DNA of 64,000 nt, from assembly GCF_907164915.1 (NCBI RefSeq), contig NC_061864.1, forward strand, positions 11,663,889-11,727,888. The letters are read 5' to 3'. Below, piece after piece: positions 11,334 through 25,678 of the stretch; positions within the stretch are counted from its first letter, which is position 1; each line of letters opens with the position of its first letter. The notes beneath the pieces were generated by a model. It did not search any database, had not been told where the DNA came from, and saw only the letters and a program-made list of their open reading frames with translations. The stretch is from Impatiens glandulifera (Eukaryota > Streptophyta > Magnoliopsida > Ericales > Balsaminaceae). The translations under genes and the position numbers were made by a program.

Positions 11334-13429
11334 GAAGCTATATTATTATTATTATTATTATTGTAACTCTTAAGTTCTTATACAATGCAAATTATAATTT
11401 GTTTGGTCCCCAGAAAGACAGAGCTGCAGAGAAGCTAACTTTGTATTGATATAAATTAAATTTGTTTGTGTTTTAAGTTAAGAGAGCAGTACAAATTGTT
11501 TCAGTCATGCCACAACAACACAAAAACAAGAATCCTTTGATGGGGTCAGCACTCAGGTGCCATATATATGTTGTTGAAGCTTTTGCAGGTTCATAATTGC
11601 TTTGGGTTCTTTCTTTACATAAAATTTTAGTGGAAACTAACTAAAGTAAAAATATTCTGCTGCCATTGGGAGCCAGTCTTTTAACATTTACCCAAGTGTT
11701 TTTTTTCTTGTTTTTAAGCTTTAGTCCTATCTGTTTTCCATCAATTCATAGAGAATGCATTCCTTTCACATATTCATAACTAAATGGCTTCGAGCTTGTT
11801 TGATATCGTTTATTTGAGTGTTTAAGGGCATTTCACTAAAACTTTTCTTTAATGAAGAAAATAGGCTGTTTGAGTTTTAGTTGGTTGAATATACGTTATT
11901 TGAAAATTAATATTTTGTTATTAATCACGATAGAAAAAGTAATTTTTTATCAAACTAAACAAAATTTTGATCAATTTTATCTATGAGTTTAATTGATTTT
12001 CACTTTTGACATAGCAAATAAGTGTCTTTCTGTTAATCATTTGATAGTTGATAAAAAAACACATGAAACGAGCTCTTGGGTTTTTCTTTTACATGAACAA
12101 GAAGTAATTACAAGGGCACAAGCACAAAAAAGATTATTATTATTTTGTGACTTTCTATAAGTTATAAGTTTTCTTTTGACTGAAATTATTATAAATAGTT
12201 ATACATTGAACATTTTTATTGCACAATTAACTCCTTGTTTGATTTTAGACAACCAATAGATTATCTTAAAATAACTTCATTCATTATATATTTCTGAAAG
12301 ATATGATTATAAGAGCATAGAAAGTTGAATTAATAAAGAAGTTGAAACACAAAGCTGAAAGAAAGTAGAAAAAAAACTATTTGGAAGAAAGTATTATCTT
12401 AGTCCATGGAATCTTCTTATCATTGAAAGAACCAAAGGAAGGAAGAACAAAGATGAACATGATCCACAAACAAACAAACACAAATAGAGGAAAATACAGC
12501 ACATTTGAATTATTGTACTAGAACCAAATTCCATCTGCAAATGCAAAGGAATGGAGGAGGGCATCAATAGAGTACTACTACTTACTTAGACATGAATAAT
12601 GAAAGCTGATATGAGTACAAACACACACTTCACTAGGTGCTGCTACTGCTTCAGGCAAAGGAAAATTCAAATTTTGCTCCACTTTTCCATATAAGTTAAA
12701 CTCAGTCAAAAAAGTATTCACTAGTTTCAAACAGCATCCCATTTCCCTTGGTTATTCAGATTAATGCATTGATTTCCTTGAAATGTGATAGTCTTTTCTT
12801 CCTTCATTCCCCTTTTCCCTGTTTACACACAGACAGAGACAGATTATACTTCAGTTTTACAATATCATATCATCAAACACATAATTAATTATTGCTAGAG
12901 TTCAAACAGGCCCTTATAGATCAATTTTGGAGGGACCCATATTAATAGGTAAAGCAGCAGATGCTGCAATTGTACTTATAAGCAGTGTCTGCTAAAGCAA
13001 CTTTATGAACCTAAGGAGAAAAGGTTGAAAAGTAAAAACCAAGATAATAATGAATAAAGAAACAATGAGGAGCATCATATGCATTATTAATAAGTATAGC
13101 AAACGTGTGGCCATTATCAACCAATGAAAAAGGACTTTGATGATATTTTATACCATCCATCAATAATAGACTCATTTCAGCTGGAATTGCTTGCAATATG
13201 CACATGCTTTGTTATTTGTTAAGGAAGTTCTAGCAAAATTCCTTAATACCTGCTAAAGATAAGATATCAGACTATTTTCAAAATAACATACTAAAATAAG
13301 TACAAAGATCTATTTATCCAAAACAGAAAGGGTAGCATGCATGCTCATAGTCATTGTAGGCAGGAAAAAAAGTAGACCTTTATACAAAAATTACAAGTAC
13401 CTGCTTTATTTGATTTTTGGTAGATCATC
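11334..13429. other. Intergenic between convergent FYV7-type and TIR1 genes
   Basis: Contains the 3' ends of both flanking genes and AT-rich DNA. The open frame at 13011-13205 on the minus strand overlaps probable TIR1 3'-UTR and has no family features. No other gene was seen. Confidence 0.45.
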
Positions 13430-15817
13430 TCAAGACAGCTTCGATGTTAATTGTTCATTCTTACAATGATCCATCAACCACACAGATTCCAGCATGTCGA
13501 ACCTTGGACCTGCAACCGTCCTGTATATGTAGAGCTTCTCTACATGACAGCTTTCAGGTCTTGAAGTTGGAGGCCCTCTCTCGTCCATAACCTCGACATT
13601 AAGCCTAGGCATCTTCTGACCGAGTAGCTTACAAGTTGCAAAACTCACCGGGCAAGAAGACATCCAAAGGGATCGCATTGTTTCCAGCTTTCCAGCATTT
13701 GCCAAGAGGGCCTTATCCCCAAAAGGGCAGTCTCTAATTTCGAGTTTCCTTAGGCTTTCACATCCTGAAAGTAAATAATGGAGACCAAGATCACTATCCC
13801 CAGCAAAAGCGACTGAAAGCATCTCCAATTTCTTCGCATGAGCACCAATGTGCATGAAAACACGATCAGTAAGGAGGCCAGAGAGTGAGAGCCGTCTGAG
13901 CGATTTGCAGTGCCTAACAATTGATCCAAAACCGTCATCCAATGGTTCAAGGGTTAGGTAATCGGGAGTGCGTGGCTGGAGAATGCAGAGACGGAAATGG
14001 GTCAAGTTCGGGCGGTTGTTGGAAATTGTTACTAAGGCTGCATTTGTCATTTGGCGGCAGAAGTATAGAACTGACCGAAGATTCGGGCAGCCCTCTGATA
14101 CTGAGACTAAGCCTCGTTCTGTTAAGGATGCATTTGGTTCTCGAAGATACGGTTCTGAAGGGAATACTCTCAGCTCTTGCAGATTCTTGCAACATTCAGC
14201 AATCATTTCCAGACCACTGTCTTCAATATAATCAAGTACCTGCAGATAAGTTTCTCGATGAATAATTTTGCAAGTGTGATAATGTTAACACATTACCAGA
14301 ATTAAAACAAGTAAATAAAATGTGTAGCATACCCATAAACGATGCAAATTACGACACTGGCCAACAAGCTTCCCGAGATCAGGGCCTTGGATCCTAGCGG
14401 AGCTTAAGTTTAGTGAAGTAAGCTGAGAGCAGATAGAATAAACAGCAGGAAGGAACATTGGAACTACATCCCAAAACCCTGAAAGGGCTTTAAGTTCCTT
14501 GCAGCCCGAGAAAGCTTTTTCGAGGCCTGACAAAATATCAGCTCGAACTTCATCTGGAAATGCACCAGTTCCCAACTCAATTAGATGAGGAGCTTGTCGG
14601 ATTATGGTAGTGAGTCTCTCAATTGGCACAGCACGGTTGAGCAGCAAACTTTTCAAGTTAGGACTCCTAGCCACAAGACGCTCCAAGAGATCTAGATCGG
14701 ATAATTTCCACTGAGAGCTGAGGCAAGAAATGTTAAGAGTGACAAGTGATGTGCAGTTATTTGGGAATTTGCTGAGCCATCGTCCACCATAGTCATCCAC
14801 ATCACATTCACGCAACTCTAGAACTTCCAATTTCCTGTAAAAAAATGGATTGTCAATTTTGTTCTAAAAGGATCTACAGTGCTGTACAGTGCTAAAATAT
14901 TGGTATCTACTGCAAAATTTAGTAATACCCACTTTCAGCAACTAATATTAGGGTTTCCATGTTATTTCACAATGGCTAGGAAACCTTTACCTGATGAAAA
15001 AGGAAATGAGATACTGCTCTATACACATCCATTATCCAACTTCCAAAATCTACTAAAGGCCACAAATTGGAACAACAACTTCGTCAAGGGTATAAAATCC
15101 ATTTTTCAAAAGAAATGATACACAAGGCACACATGGACTTGGAACATCTTCCCAAAATCATCCAGAACTACTAAAAAACTTTCTTTACAAAGTTGCATAA
15201 ATAAATCCTAGTATTGTGCTGTTCTTGACAGGATTTCACAAAGAACACCTTGATTTGTCAAGTAAATAAAGCAAATATGGAAAGATATTTAAACGCCATC
15301 CATTTGATGGGAATTTGAAAAACCAAATTTTAAGCAAGTAGCAAAGTCAAGCCATCTACCTGCAACTTGTAGCAAGTGAAGCGAGTCCAAAATTTGAAAA
15401 CCCCTCACAAGTATGCAAGACCAAAACTTTGAAGTTCTTGAAAGACCCAGAGATCAATTCCAACGCCTCGTCAGTCACAACCATTCTCTTCAACCTAATC
15501 TCCTCCAACCATGGATAAGCTTTCGCCATTGCTTCAACCCAAGGAAAAACATAGCCTCCCCATCCATCAGGCACCAAATTGAAATCAGCAAAATGTGGTT
15601 TACCCTTTAGCTCAACGGATCTGACCTTCGGAAATCGTTTAATGACGATAGAAGGACTGACAGCATAACAGTTCCCCACAAAAACCCGCCTCCTACTCCA
15701 ACGTTCGATCTCGTACCAAGATTTGCAGACCAAAGACACCGCATTTCGGTCTCTATCAGAGTTAATGAACGAGAATACATGCTCCCAGACCTCTTCCGGG
15801 AAGGAATAGAACGTCAT
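13430..15817 (-). CDS. TIR1: Auxin receptor F-box protein TIR1
   Basis: Three minus-strand exons, 15817-15360, 14834-14333 and 14239-13430, give 589 residues; Arabidopsis TIR1 has 594 and the same three-exon plan. TIR1 is the F-box subunit of SCF-TIR1, which binds auxin plus Aux/IAA proteins and marks the latter for degradation. The F-box is at residues 5-45 ([12 protein letters not shown], then [14 protein letters not shown]) and is followed by leucine-rich repeats to the end. The auxin-pocket motifs HFRLCI (Arg403 region) and [10 protein letters not shown] (Ser438 region) are intact, as is [18 protein letters not shown]. An in-frame TGA 15 codons upstream with no intervening ATG fixes the start. 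The sequence is closer to TIR1/AFB1 than to AFB2/3. A miR393 site lies in exon 3. Confidence 0.97.
13663..13683 (-). promoter_or_regulatory. miR393 target site in the TIR1 coding sequence
   Basis: The plus strand here begins TCCAAAGGGATCGCATTG, identical to the first 18 bases of miR393, so the minus-strand mRNA pairs perfectly with that part. Later positions 19 and 21 mismatch. It lies in the codons for ETMRSLW, the conserved miR393 site of TIR1/AFB genes. Cleavage here is known to limit TIR1 mRNA and produce secondary siRNAs. Confidence 0.92.
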
Positions 15818-15859
15818 TGGTGAAATAGAGTGAGAATCGTCCTCTTGTAAGAAGAAAGT

Positions 15860-15877
15860 TCAGATCTGAGACGCCAT
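15860..15877 (-). other. Five-codon upstream ORF in the TIR1 leader
   Basis: ATG-GCG-TCT-CAG-ATC-TGA (MASQI) ends about 40 bases before the TIR1 start. It lies in the probable 5' leader. Any effect on translation is inferred. Confidence 0.4.
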
Positions 15878-18800
15878 TAACGAACTTAGATCCAAGCTCA
15901 GAAGGAGAGAGAGGAAGACGAGACTGGTTGCCAGAGGATAAGGAGCCATTATATACTTCTTAGACTCCATGGTGACTGGTGAGTGACCTTTGGCTTTTTA
16001 CAAGCTCCCGAGTACATAGATGATTAATTGATCATCAAGACTCCTGTTCATATGACACGTGTCTCACCTCATCTCACACCATCTCAGCCGTTGGATTTAT
16101 AGATTACACCGTAGGGCACAAAGAAAATCTTATCCGTCCACGAACAAGGGCAGCCGTAGAATATATCTGCCCCCATTAAGATTATTATAAATAACTAACA
16201 AAAAATAGTGCTTTTTTATTGTTAATAACTAATATAAGTATATTTTTAAAGTAATTATATTATTTAAATATTAGATATAAATAGTTAAATAAATTGAAAA
16301 TGTTTATTTGATTATACTATTTTTATTTATAAGTAGTAAAAAATAAATTTAAAAATTGTTCATTATTTGTTTTTATAGAAAATTATTTATTTATTTATTG
16401 TAAAAAAAATTATGAATCATGAATATTTTTTGTATTTGATGTATAATCTATTTTTATCATTATCTATATTATCAATACTTTTAAAGTATTAACACATAAA
16501 GTTTAATTCATTTTAAATGAAATTTGAATTTGTAATTTGTCTTATGCATTAAATATATAATGTGAATATATAATTATTTAATTAAAAAATCAAACATATG
16601 AAACTATATTTTGATGGTATAATTGTAAATAAATTTTACAGTAAAAAAATGATAAATAAATTTTAAAGTAAAAAAAGTGAGATGAAATCTAAAATTAAAA
16701 CATAAAAAGTATAAAATAAATAAGAATTTAAGACAATTCCAATTATTATACATGTAATTGAAAATATGTGTGAATGTAGCAAGGTTAGTTTGGTTATACT
16801 GTTTTTCGATGGTAATATGAATTGATTTTTTAAGAATATAAAATTCAGTGTTTTAATAATTTAGGAATCATTTATTAAACTTTGTTTTATAAACTAAATA
16901 TCGCGAATTCAACTCTTCATTTGTTAATCTTACTTAAAAAATAGTTATAATTTTTAATTTTCTATAGAATTTGAGGGTGAATAAAATAAAGAAACAAGCA
17001 AGACCTAAATATAGTATTATATTTAAGTTAATCCGACGGACATAATTCAGCAGGGTCCACCATCTGCCAAGTACAGTATAGAAGATGGGTTGATTTATGC
17101 GATGATTAAAAAATCAGATCAATTTCAACAAAATAAAAATAACAAAGAACATGTGATCAATTATCATGATCTCATGGTGCCCATCCAATATGTAAAATGA
17201 CATAATTATCCTTGCCCAGGTGAATCTCATTTGAAAAATACAAGGGTGTTTTGGGTTGGGTCAAATATATTGAAGTTCCATTAGGTATGTAATGCTCAAT
17301 TATGATTTTATTTATTCACACTGATTAATTCTATATTTTTTTTGGTAACAATTGAGCTTATTACACAATTAAATTTGTTTTTAAATATTTAAAATTAATC
17401 CAACATATACATTTGAATGTAAGATTTTTTTAAGAGAAACTAGAACCCATAAATTTTGGTTTATTATGAATGACTATTTCAATTTGAATTAAATTTTACT
17501 TATAAATTGAATCAAATTATTACTAAATATATATATAATTTTTTTTAATATAAACATATATGATGAAAATTTTGTTTATATTGATTATTTAAAATTATTC
17601 TAAATATGTTAAGAATAGAAACAAAATAATTTGACTTTCTTTGTAATAATCTAAATGAAGTGAATGCTTAAATAAAATGAATTTTGTTGTTATAATAAAT
17701 TGTATTGTGGGTTAATTTGATTCATATTATTTATAGATAGTCAGTTCACACCTGAGTGTGTTTGTTTGGTATATACTAAATGGATCTTATTTAGAATTCT
17801 TTTAATATATTCACAGAAAAATATTATATATGAAATATTTATGTGTGAATATATGTGTAAATGTTGTAGGATTTTATTTTTATACAGTTAATAAAAATAA
17901 ATCTACAATATAATTAAGAATACATTGTTTACTATTTTAAAAAATATGTTTGTTATTGATATTAATTTGTCAATGTTTATTTTATAACTATTATATGTTT
18001 ATTATTAATATAGTAGTAAAAACAAATTATGATTAATGCACTGATAATTTTTTAACTAAGAGGGCCAAAGTCTCATGATATATTATTTCCATTTAAAATG
18101 AATATAAATAAGCATGTAAAAATAATTTTTGATGGTGTCTTAAGAATCAAATTAAATATTATATTAATATATTTAGTAGCATATAATTAAATTGAAGTGA
18201 ACCTATTAGCTAGTAGCCAAATGTTATATAATGAATTAATTATAAACAAACAAGTAGTGCATTCTAAACCTAGATATGTCAATAAATTACTTTATTTATT
18301 GACACAATTACAAATAATACTAATTTAAACATAATAGTAAATATTGAATGAAGAAATCGGATTTGTCTACTAAATTAATTAGCATTGTATGTTCAATGAA
18401 GTGTTACAATAATTCATATACACCACTTAGTCTCTACCACTAAAATGATACTAAAAATATTTTTGAGTTGATTATTTTCTTTCAATTTTTCACACACTTT
18501 TACTTTAAATTCGATAATAACTCATAAATTTGTCAAGTTCGCTAATGGAGTGGTTTTTATGTTAATTTATTTACTGTACACTGAAAATAGTTATAAAAAA
18601 ATTGTTTTAAAAAAATGTGGTAAACACATCCATCGAATCATACTTATTCTTTCGGAGATTTCGTATTATAGTTTGTTTGTAACATTATATTTATACAAAC
18701 TTTTATATGTTTAATAGACAAGATTTCTAATCGCTTCATTGTTTCTATAATAGTACTCATAAAATTTTAAGATCAAACTCAATACTCTTATTTTTTTTTT

Positions 18801-20357
18801 TTTTTGATAAGATAAATTCTTAAAGACTATATGTTAAAAATAAATGAAATTAATCAGGAAGGGTAACATCATGTGTTCACCTTCTAATTGACCAAAAAAT
18901 TGATTGCAGAGCTGGTCATTCATTTTCACTCTTAGTTTGTGAGATTTTAAACTTAATGTGTATAATGTCTTTGCAACCATTGGGTATGCCTAATTCCACT
19001 TGGTTTTGGGGATGGTTGAGTTAGGTCATGGGTGGGGAACAAAACTATGCTTGGGAAATAGTGGGTACCCTATATTTATCATTATCTACTATTAATTTAT
19101 GATTAAAGGAAAATAAGGATTTTTTTATAAGAACAAGGCTAGTTCTATGAGAAACTAAAGCTCTCTACATACCACTATTGCGTTATCAATTTCTTCAATA
19201 TGAGTCATTGTTGATTTTATTAAGAGTAAGGAAGGGCACACCGATTTTACTTTTATCTCATTCAATACATCATAAAATTGATTACGTTATTATTAGAGTT
19301 TTTCGTTCTTCAACTATTTTGATCGAACTTTTGCTTTCTCCTATTTGTTTTGTTAAACACATTAATTTATTAGTATTTTATGAAATCTCATTAATTTCGT
19401 TTTTTTTCTTCAAACACTTATTTATGTTTGTTGCGAGTTTTCGATGCATTAATATATGTATTATTGAAAATTATTATATGTATATATTTTACAAATAAAT
19501 ATGTTATAATATTGAACTTCATGCCCAACCTACCGAGTGCATTATTGACAGAGCAAACTTAGTATAACACAATATCATGGGAAATGGTCAATGTCAGCAT
19601 GGGACTCCCCATGGACCTGTTTCCATTTTCATATGGGATGATTTGATTGAGTTGTTTATAATTTTTAATAATTTTATATCTCAAATAATTACAATTATTA
19701 TATACCTTCAATTTTTAAATTCCAAAACTTCTTAAACAACATTAAAACAGACAACAAAATCTCAATCATTGCATTGCATTGCATAACCAGCTGAAATTTA
19801 GTTACATATATATACAAGTAAAATATATATGATTAATTTATTTATGTTAAAGAAAAAATAATGGTAAGTTAATAATTCTCAAAGTTGGAGGAATGGAAGC
19901 TTGTCAAAAGATTTTACTTTAGAAAAGTACTCTTAAATCATAATTAGTAAGTAATAATGACCACATAAATACACAATATTACTTTATCATGCATGGGATC
20001 CCACCTTATTATTGTTCCAACTTTGGCTCAATTATACGCTTTTGAAGTACAAAAATTTCAAACCTTCTTTTGAATGAAACTATTAAGTCAACTTTTATCA
20101 TGAGCCTATTACAAATTAGGTCTAAAAGGGAAAACAAATTGAGTGTGACTATTTACTTCGTTTTCGAAGGTCATTTTTACATGTACCTAAATTTATAGGA
20201 AGCACTTGGAGATTGATCCAAATTGTTTCTTTATTTCTCTTATCCCTTGTGAAAATGTCACGTTTTTTTTTATGTCTTTTATTGTATGGGTTATATTTTC
20301 ATCCATTTTATTTTTCTGAAGTAATCAGATTATTTAATATTTTAGAATTAACAAATT
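15878..20357. other. TIR1 promoter and long AT-rich intergenic region
   Basis: The first 200 bases hold the TIR1 leader and promoter. The remaining 4 kb are very AT-rich with many short A/T runs. No coding exon, RNA gene or clear transposon terminus was recognised. The open frame at 19178-19498 has no family features. Confidence 0.4.
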
Positions 20358-20362
20358 GCGGG

Positions 20363-20405
<43 letters not shown>

Positions 20406-20430
20406 AGGTGTTCGATCCACCTTCACCGCA
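20358..20430 (+). tRNA. tRNA-Phe(GAA): tRNA-Phe (anticodon GAA)
   Basis: A 73-base nuclear-type tRNA without intron. The acceptor stem GCGGGGA pairs with TTCACCGC minus the discriminator A. The A-box TAGCTCAGTTGG, anticodon loop CTGAAGA (anticodon GAA) and T-loop TTCGATC are all present. The T-stem is AGGTG/CACCT; the usual plant tRNA-Phe has ACGTG/CACGT as I recall it, so both sides changed together and pairing is kept. CCA is not encoded. A T-run (TTTT at about 20434) follows as RNA polymerase III terminator. Confidence 0.97.
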
Positions 20431-21496
20431 TAGTTTTATTTTATTTTTATTTTTTTTTCTAATGATTTTATTCAAAACTTAACTATCATATAATATATGT
20501 TTTTAAATATGAAATCACTCAATTCATTAATTAAAATACATTTATTTTACTTTTGTTTATCAAATAATATTTTATTTATATATTTGTGATTTTTTATGAT
20601 TTTTATTCAAAACACAACCATCATATTTTCAATAGCAAAATCATTTAATTCATTAACCATCATATTTTCATTAGTAAAAACATTTAATTCTTACTAACTA
20701 TATGCATGCAAAATATTGTATTATGGTAATTTGTTATATGTGTCACGACGATGTGAAATCGTTAACTCACTTAGTTTTCTATTGTGGAATGATAATTACT
20801 AGGTGATGTCGGAGTATTTAATAGTTGATGAGAAGTTTGAATTAAGACTACTAATATGAAAAAGCTACATATTTGAGTTGCTATCTTAATTATTTTATAG
20901 TGAACTATCTAGTTTGAGAGAAATCATTGAAACTTCAATGATCATAGTTGTCTGATCCGTATAATTCATAATAATATTATTATAACGTTTTTTTAGATTA
21001 GTTTCAAAATGTCAGTGGAGTCGATCAGGAATTAATCGTTTTTAAGAATTTACGAGCTCAATAACTTATTTGCAATGTGGTTGTATTTTTTTTCAATGAT
21101 TTTTCGTTGTGCATAATTGGGACTGTAACCCAAATATGTAAGTCTACTATATTAGGCACATCAATCCAAACTTTCTAGCAATTACGTAAAGATTCGGGCA
21201 TTATCAAATGAATCATAGTAATACTCTACAAAAGACTTCAAATACTAGTTACCCTTCGATAATACAAAAGTAAGTGAGTTATGATTTAACTTCTTCTTGA
21301 CAAATACGACTAGCCATAATACAACATTTTTCATGCACATATCATATGTTAAAATTTCAACATGAATAACGCTTCATTCAAAGAACAAGATCTCGGATGG
21401 AGTCTTTGACTCCCAAAATTTTTCTCAATAAAATTAAATGGAATCATCTTAGCAGCAACTTGAACAATGCCCCACATGAAAACTATCCAAAACTTA
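20431..21496. other. Intergenic, no gene seen
   Basis: AT-rich sequence between the tRNA and the LINE fragment. The part next to 21497 may be further decayed LINE sequence, but I cannot show that by eye. Confidence 0.35.
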
Positions 21497-22025
21497 TCAA
21501 CGCATAATGTCTAGTTCAGACGTTGACACTTGTTTGCGTCCTACCAAAAGTAAAACTCTATTATGGGATGAAGTCTCCATAATGTTTAATCTCCTTCTAT
21601 ATCTAATTTGGCTTGAGAAACCATTAGACCGATGATCAAACATGTCCTTAACTGTGGCATTTCTACATATAACAATGGAAGCAAACTGAGAATACGTCGT
21701 AACTAGACTTTTGACACTACACCAAATGTCGTTCCAAAATCTAATAGAAGAATCACCCCACAATGAATCTAGATTGTTCGCGAAAACTTTTCTATATAGA
21801 ATAAATTCCCCTCCAAATGCTACACTAAATGGATAATTAGACATTTTGGTGAACCAGCTACACCAATCATTACCATATTTACATCTGATTATCGATGCCC
21901 AAAAACTATTCGGATTCATAACAAATCTACTACACAATTTTGATAGAAGAGCTTTATTGAAAGAAATAAGATCTCGAATATCTAGACATTCTTGATCTTT
22001 AAAACATGCATTTAACCTTATCTCA
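21497..22025 (-). pseudogene. Fragment of a LINE-type (non-LTR) retrotransposon ORF2
   Basis: The minus strand is open for about 175 codons and carries signatures typical of the region after the reverse transcriptase domain in plant LINEs: DLISFNKALLSKLCSRF, then SFWASIIRCKYG, then GDSSIRFWNDIWC. The reverse transcriptase and endonuclease domains are absent, as are poly(A) tail and flanking duplications, so this is a 5'-truncated and internally decayed remnant. It has no start codon of its own. The match is by motif recognition. Confidence 0.75.
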
Positions 22026-25000
22026 ACTAACTAGATGACAAAACAATAAGTTAGAAGATCCTTATAAATTTTAACTTTAACATAAAATAATTTTTATTGA
22101 AAATCAAACTTGACACTTTTATTCTGCTGAAGGAATAATTATTATTATTATTTGTAATGTACATCTCAAACTTATGTGAAGCCATCAACCAAGATCTGGC
22201 TTCAAAGAGTATGGTGTAAAATAAAATAATATATTTTGAGTGTTTTTGGTGACAAATTTAAACATCCTTTTATTGGTGAAAGTTGCAATCAATTATTGGT
22301 GGTAAGAGCTATATTCTGTAATGGCTTTTAATTTTAATCTTAGCTAAAAAAAAACATAGTGTGAATTTGTTGTGGTGATCAAAATGGAAATAATATTAAT
22401 AATTAATTGGCGAATTGATATCATAAAACAAGTCTTAATTATGTTAAACCTTGTATTAGAATTTAGAACCATTAATAATGTTCAATAAATGGGGATTTAA
22501 TTAGGCATGAAAACCGTTTATATATATAGGTGGTCACATGTGTTATACCTTTCAAACAGGGAACCCATAACGGGGGAGGGGGGTCCCTACAAATACAGTC
22601 ACAATTAATTAAATAAAAGAATTAGTCAATGAGAGATGATGACGTGTCATGCAAAGTGGGTCCCAGTTCAATCGGGTCAAATTATATAGGCCGGCCATGA
22701 ACCATCAAATCAAGACGTGATTGAAGCATGCTCTCTTCGTCCTTTTCGTTTCACTAAATATTTTTTTAATATATTTATTTAATTTGTTTTCTAACTAATT
22801 CAGTATAAAATTTAATTTATATTTTAAGTAAGATAATTTAAATATTAAGAATTTTAAAAGAGAAACTGTAAAATAAAAATTAAAAAAATTATAAGGTTTA
22901 ATTTCGGTCCAAACTTTAATGATGTTCAATAGATTAGACCAATCTCATTCCTTGAAAGATTTTTTTTTTTTTTTTTAAATGTGTATCGTGTTGGTGCTTA
23001 TACAAATTTTAAAGGATATATCGAAATACAATTTATCAAATATTTGATGTTATTTTTAATAACCGACATTAAATGTAAAATGATTCATATTTGATGTCTT
23101 TATATAATTAATTAACAAACTTATAACTTTAACAGTGAAAAGTAATTTAAATAAATTTAAATTATTAAAAATATTTTAGAATTTTGTTTAACAAATTTAG
23201 TGATTTGATTGATAAAAAGAGATATATTTACATTGATGTTTAATTATGATTGGATTAAAAAAAATAATCTAACAAAATTTAAATACAAAATTGATATTAA
23301 TATATAATAATAAAATCATTTTAAAAAGAAATAAAAGACATTTTAACTAATAAATTAAGTTATTTGATTGAGGATGTCAATTAAATAATGTGTGAATATG
23401 TAAGAATTAAAATAAAATAAAATAACAGTCATAATATCCAATTACAAAACACACAAATATTGACATTAATTTCAAGCTAGTAAAAATAAAATCCACATGG
23501 ATAATAATTATTTAAAATATTTGTTTATAACTAGATAAATGTGAACATAAATAATCAATAATTATAAAAAATTACTTTCGGCTAAATAAAAATAATTAAT
23601 TTACTTAACTAATATAACCATCAACAACTTAAACAAGATATTTTTTGTATTCATATACATAATTTCTCTTATATTTAAAATAAAAGAAATATTATTATAA
23701 TACAAAAATTAATATACAATTAGTTAAATATCTTATTAAATAAAAACAAAACTTACAAAGTTGATATATAATATATATATAATTTATCTGTTCATCACAA
23801 AATTAATACATTTTAAATAATTAATTTATTTTTGTTATTTATCATTTTTATTATATTAAATTTTTTGATTGAAGAAACAATTATTTTTCTATTCAGATAA
23901 AATCTGTATAGCAGATTCATCAGTAAAAATAATTTGAATGTTCTCACATGAATTAATTAAAGTGTGAATAAATTGATTGTGAATTGCACTTGATAGCAAA
24001 AAACAAAATAAAAAACTTGTCTGAATTGCTTTATTTGAATTTAGACCGTTTGTAACATATAATAAAAGAGATATTACAGATAAAAACAAGAAAAGAAATA
24101 TAATAGAAATTAAGGTGGATGCATATAAAAGAAGATATCACTTCATGACCAAAATTTTAAATCTACTACACCCCACGCAATAATGAAGGGATCTATTGAC
24201 CATTGCCTCACTATACTAAGCCTTGACTATGAATAATTTCAAAAATATAATATCATAATTCATATTGTTATATAAGTACAAATAAAGTTGTTAGATAATT
24301 AATTTTTAATGAATAAAAGATTGTGAATTACGAGTTTTATTGTTAAACAAATTAAATGATATTTTATTTTTTAACTTAAAAAGATAAAATGACATCTCAT
24401 AGTAACGAGTAATGACCTTAACTTTAATTTATATAAATGTTTTAAACAAGAAATCGAACAATAGACTAGATCACATTAGAAAAAGAACTTAATGAAATAT
24501 AAATTAAAAAGATTTTATAATTTAAATTCATAACCAAGTATAAATAGATAACTTTTGAATAAACCCATATATGTAACAAAATGGAATTAATAAGAAATCA
24601 GTTTATAAACACGAATAAATCACCATTGTATAATAAAGTGTTTCAATAATTTTAGTGAATAGTCTACCACATATAAATAAAATCAAACATACCTGATCAA
24701 TTATAAAAAAGTTAGATAATTTAGAACAAATAAAAAAGATAAATTTAGTGATGAAACATATCAAAATTCAAAACATATCCAAGGTTAACGATTAAAATAA
24801 ACAAAATATTATCAAACATACAAGTTTTTAACAAATAAGTTAGAACGAATAAACCAAATCAAACTGAAAAATACTAAAAGAGTAACATAATTTGACCATA
24901 AATCTCTTTTTTGGGCAATGATTTGGTACTTCATTCTAAATTTTGAGTTTGTTATATTAATTAACCACGTTTTGAATACGAAAAGTCATGTCCAAATTTA

Positions 25001-25678
25001 ACTTCATATTCATATTGAAAATTGAACTAGTGGGTTGAGTTGAAATAGATTTCTCTTTAAAAACAAAATAAGAACATTTAGCTTTAAAATTATAAAGCTG
25101 TGTTTTATTTAATTTTATAAAACTAATAAGTGCTGCAATTGTGACGCTATGCTTGTGTTTGAATTTACAGATCGAGAACAGAATTATATTCCATGACTGT
25201 ACACTTGTCTAAATAAAACTGATGCATGAACAAAAATGGCCATTCTATATTGTCTCTATATTGCATGCAATTAACGGAAGATGAGGAAACATGTTATTCT
25301 CTTTGCCTTTGGTCCACCCTAGACTTGGACCGGTTTGTTTGACCATATCAGTTCTAGGTTTTGGGGTTTTTTGTTTTGTCTCATCATCTATCTTCTTCCT
25401 TCACTCATGCATACCCATCATATATAGTCACTATATTATATAAACATTCAAATTGGTTAAATTATTATTATTATATATTACTCTTTACTATGTTAAAAGT
25501 TAAAAAAAAAAACAAATGGGGACCAAAACTTTATTACAGGCCTAGAAAATGTGTCACAAAACCATCACCGAGAGAGGCCTAGCTATGTATGGATTTTAAT
25601 TATATTATTGATTTAAATAGTAGTTTATTTGAATTTATAACTGGTTAAAATATTATATATATATTGTTTTTTTGTGTT
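22026..25678. other. AT-rich intergenic region
   Basis: More than 3.5 kb with no recognisable gene. The open frames at 23889-24089 and 25361-25582 are low complexity and have no family features. Confidence 0.4.

Noticed and set aside
13921..14265. Frames of 66-114 codons on both strands within TIR1 exon 3
   Set aside because: All are shadows of the leucine-rich-repeat coding sequence.
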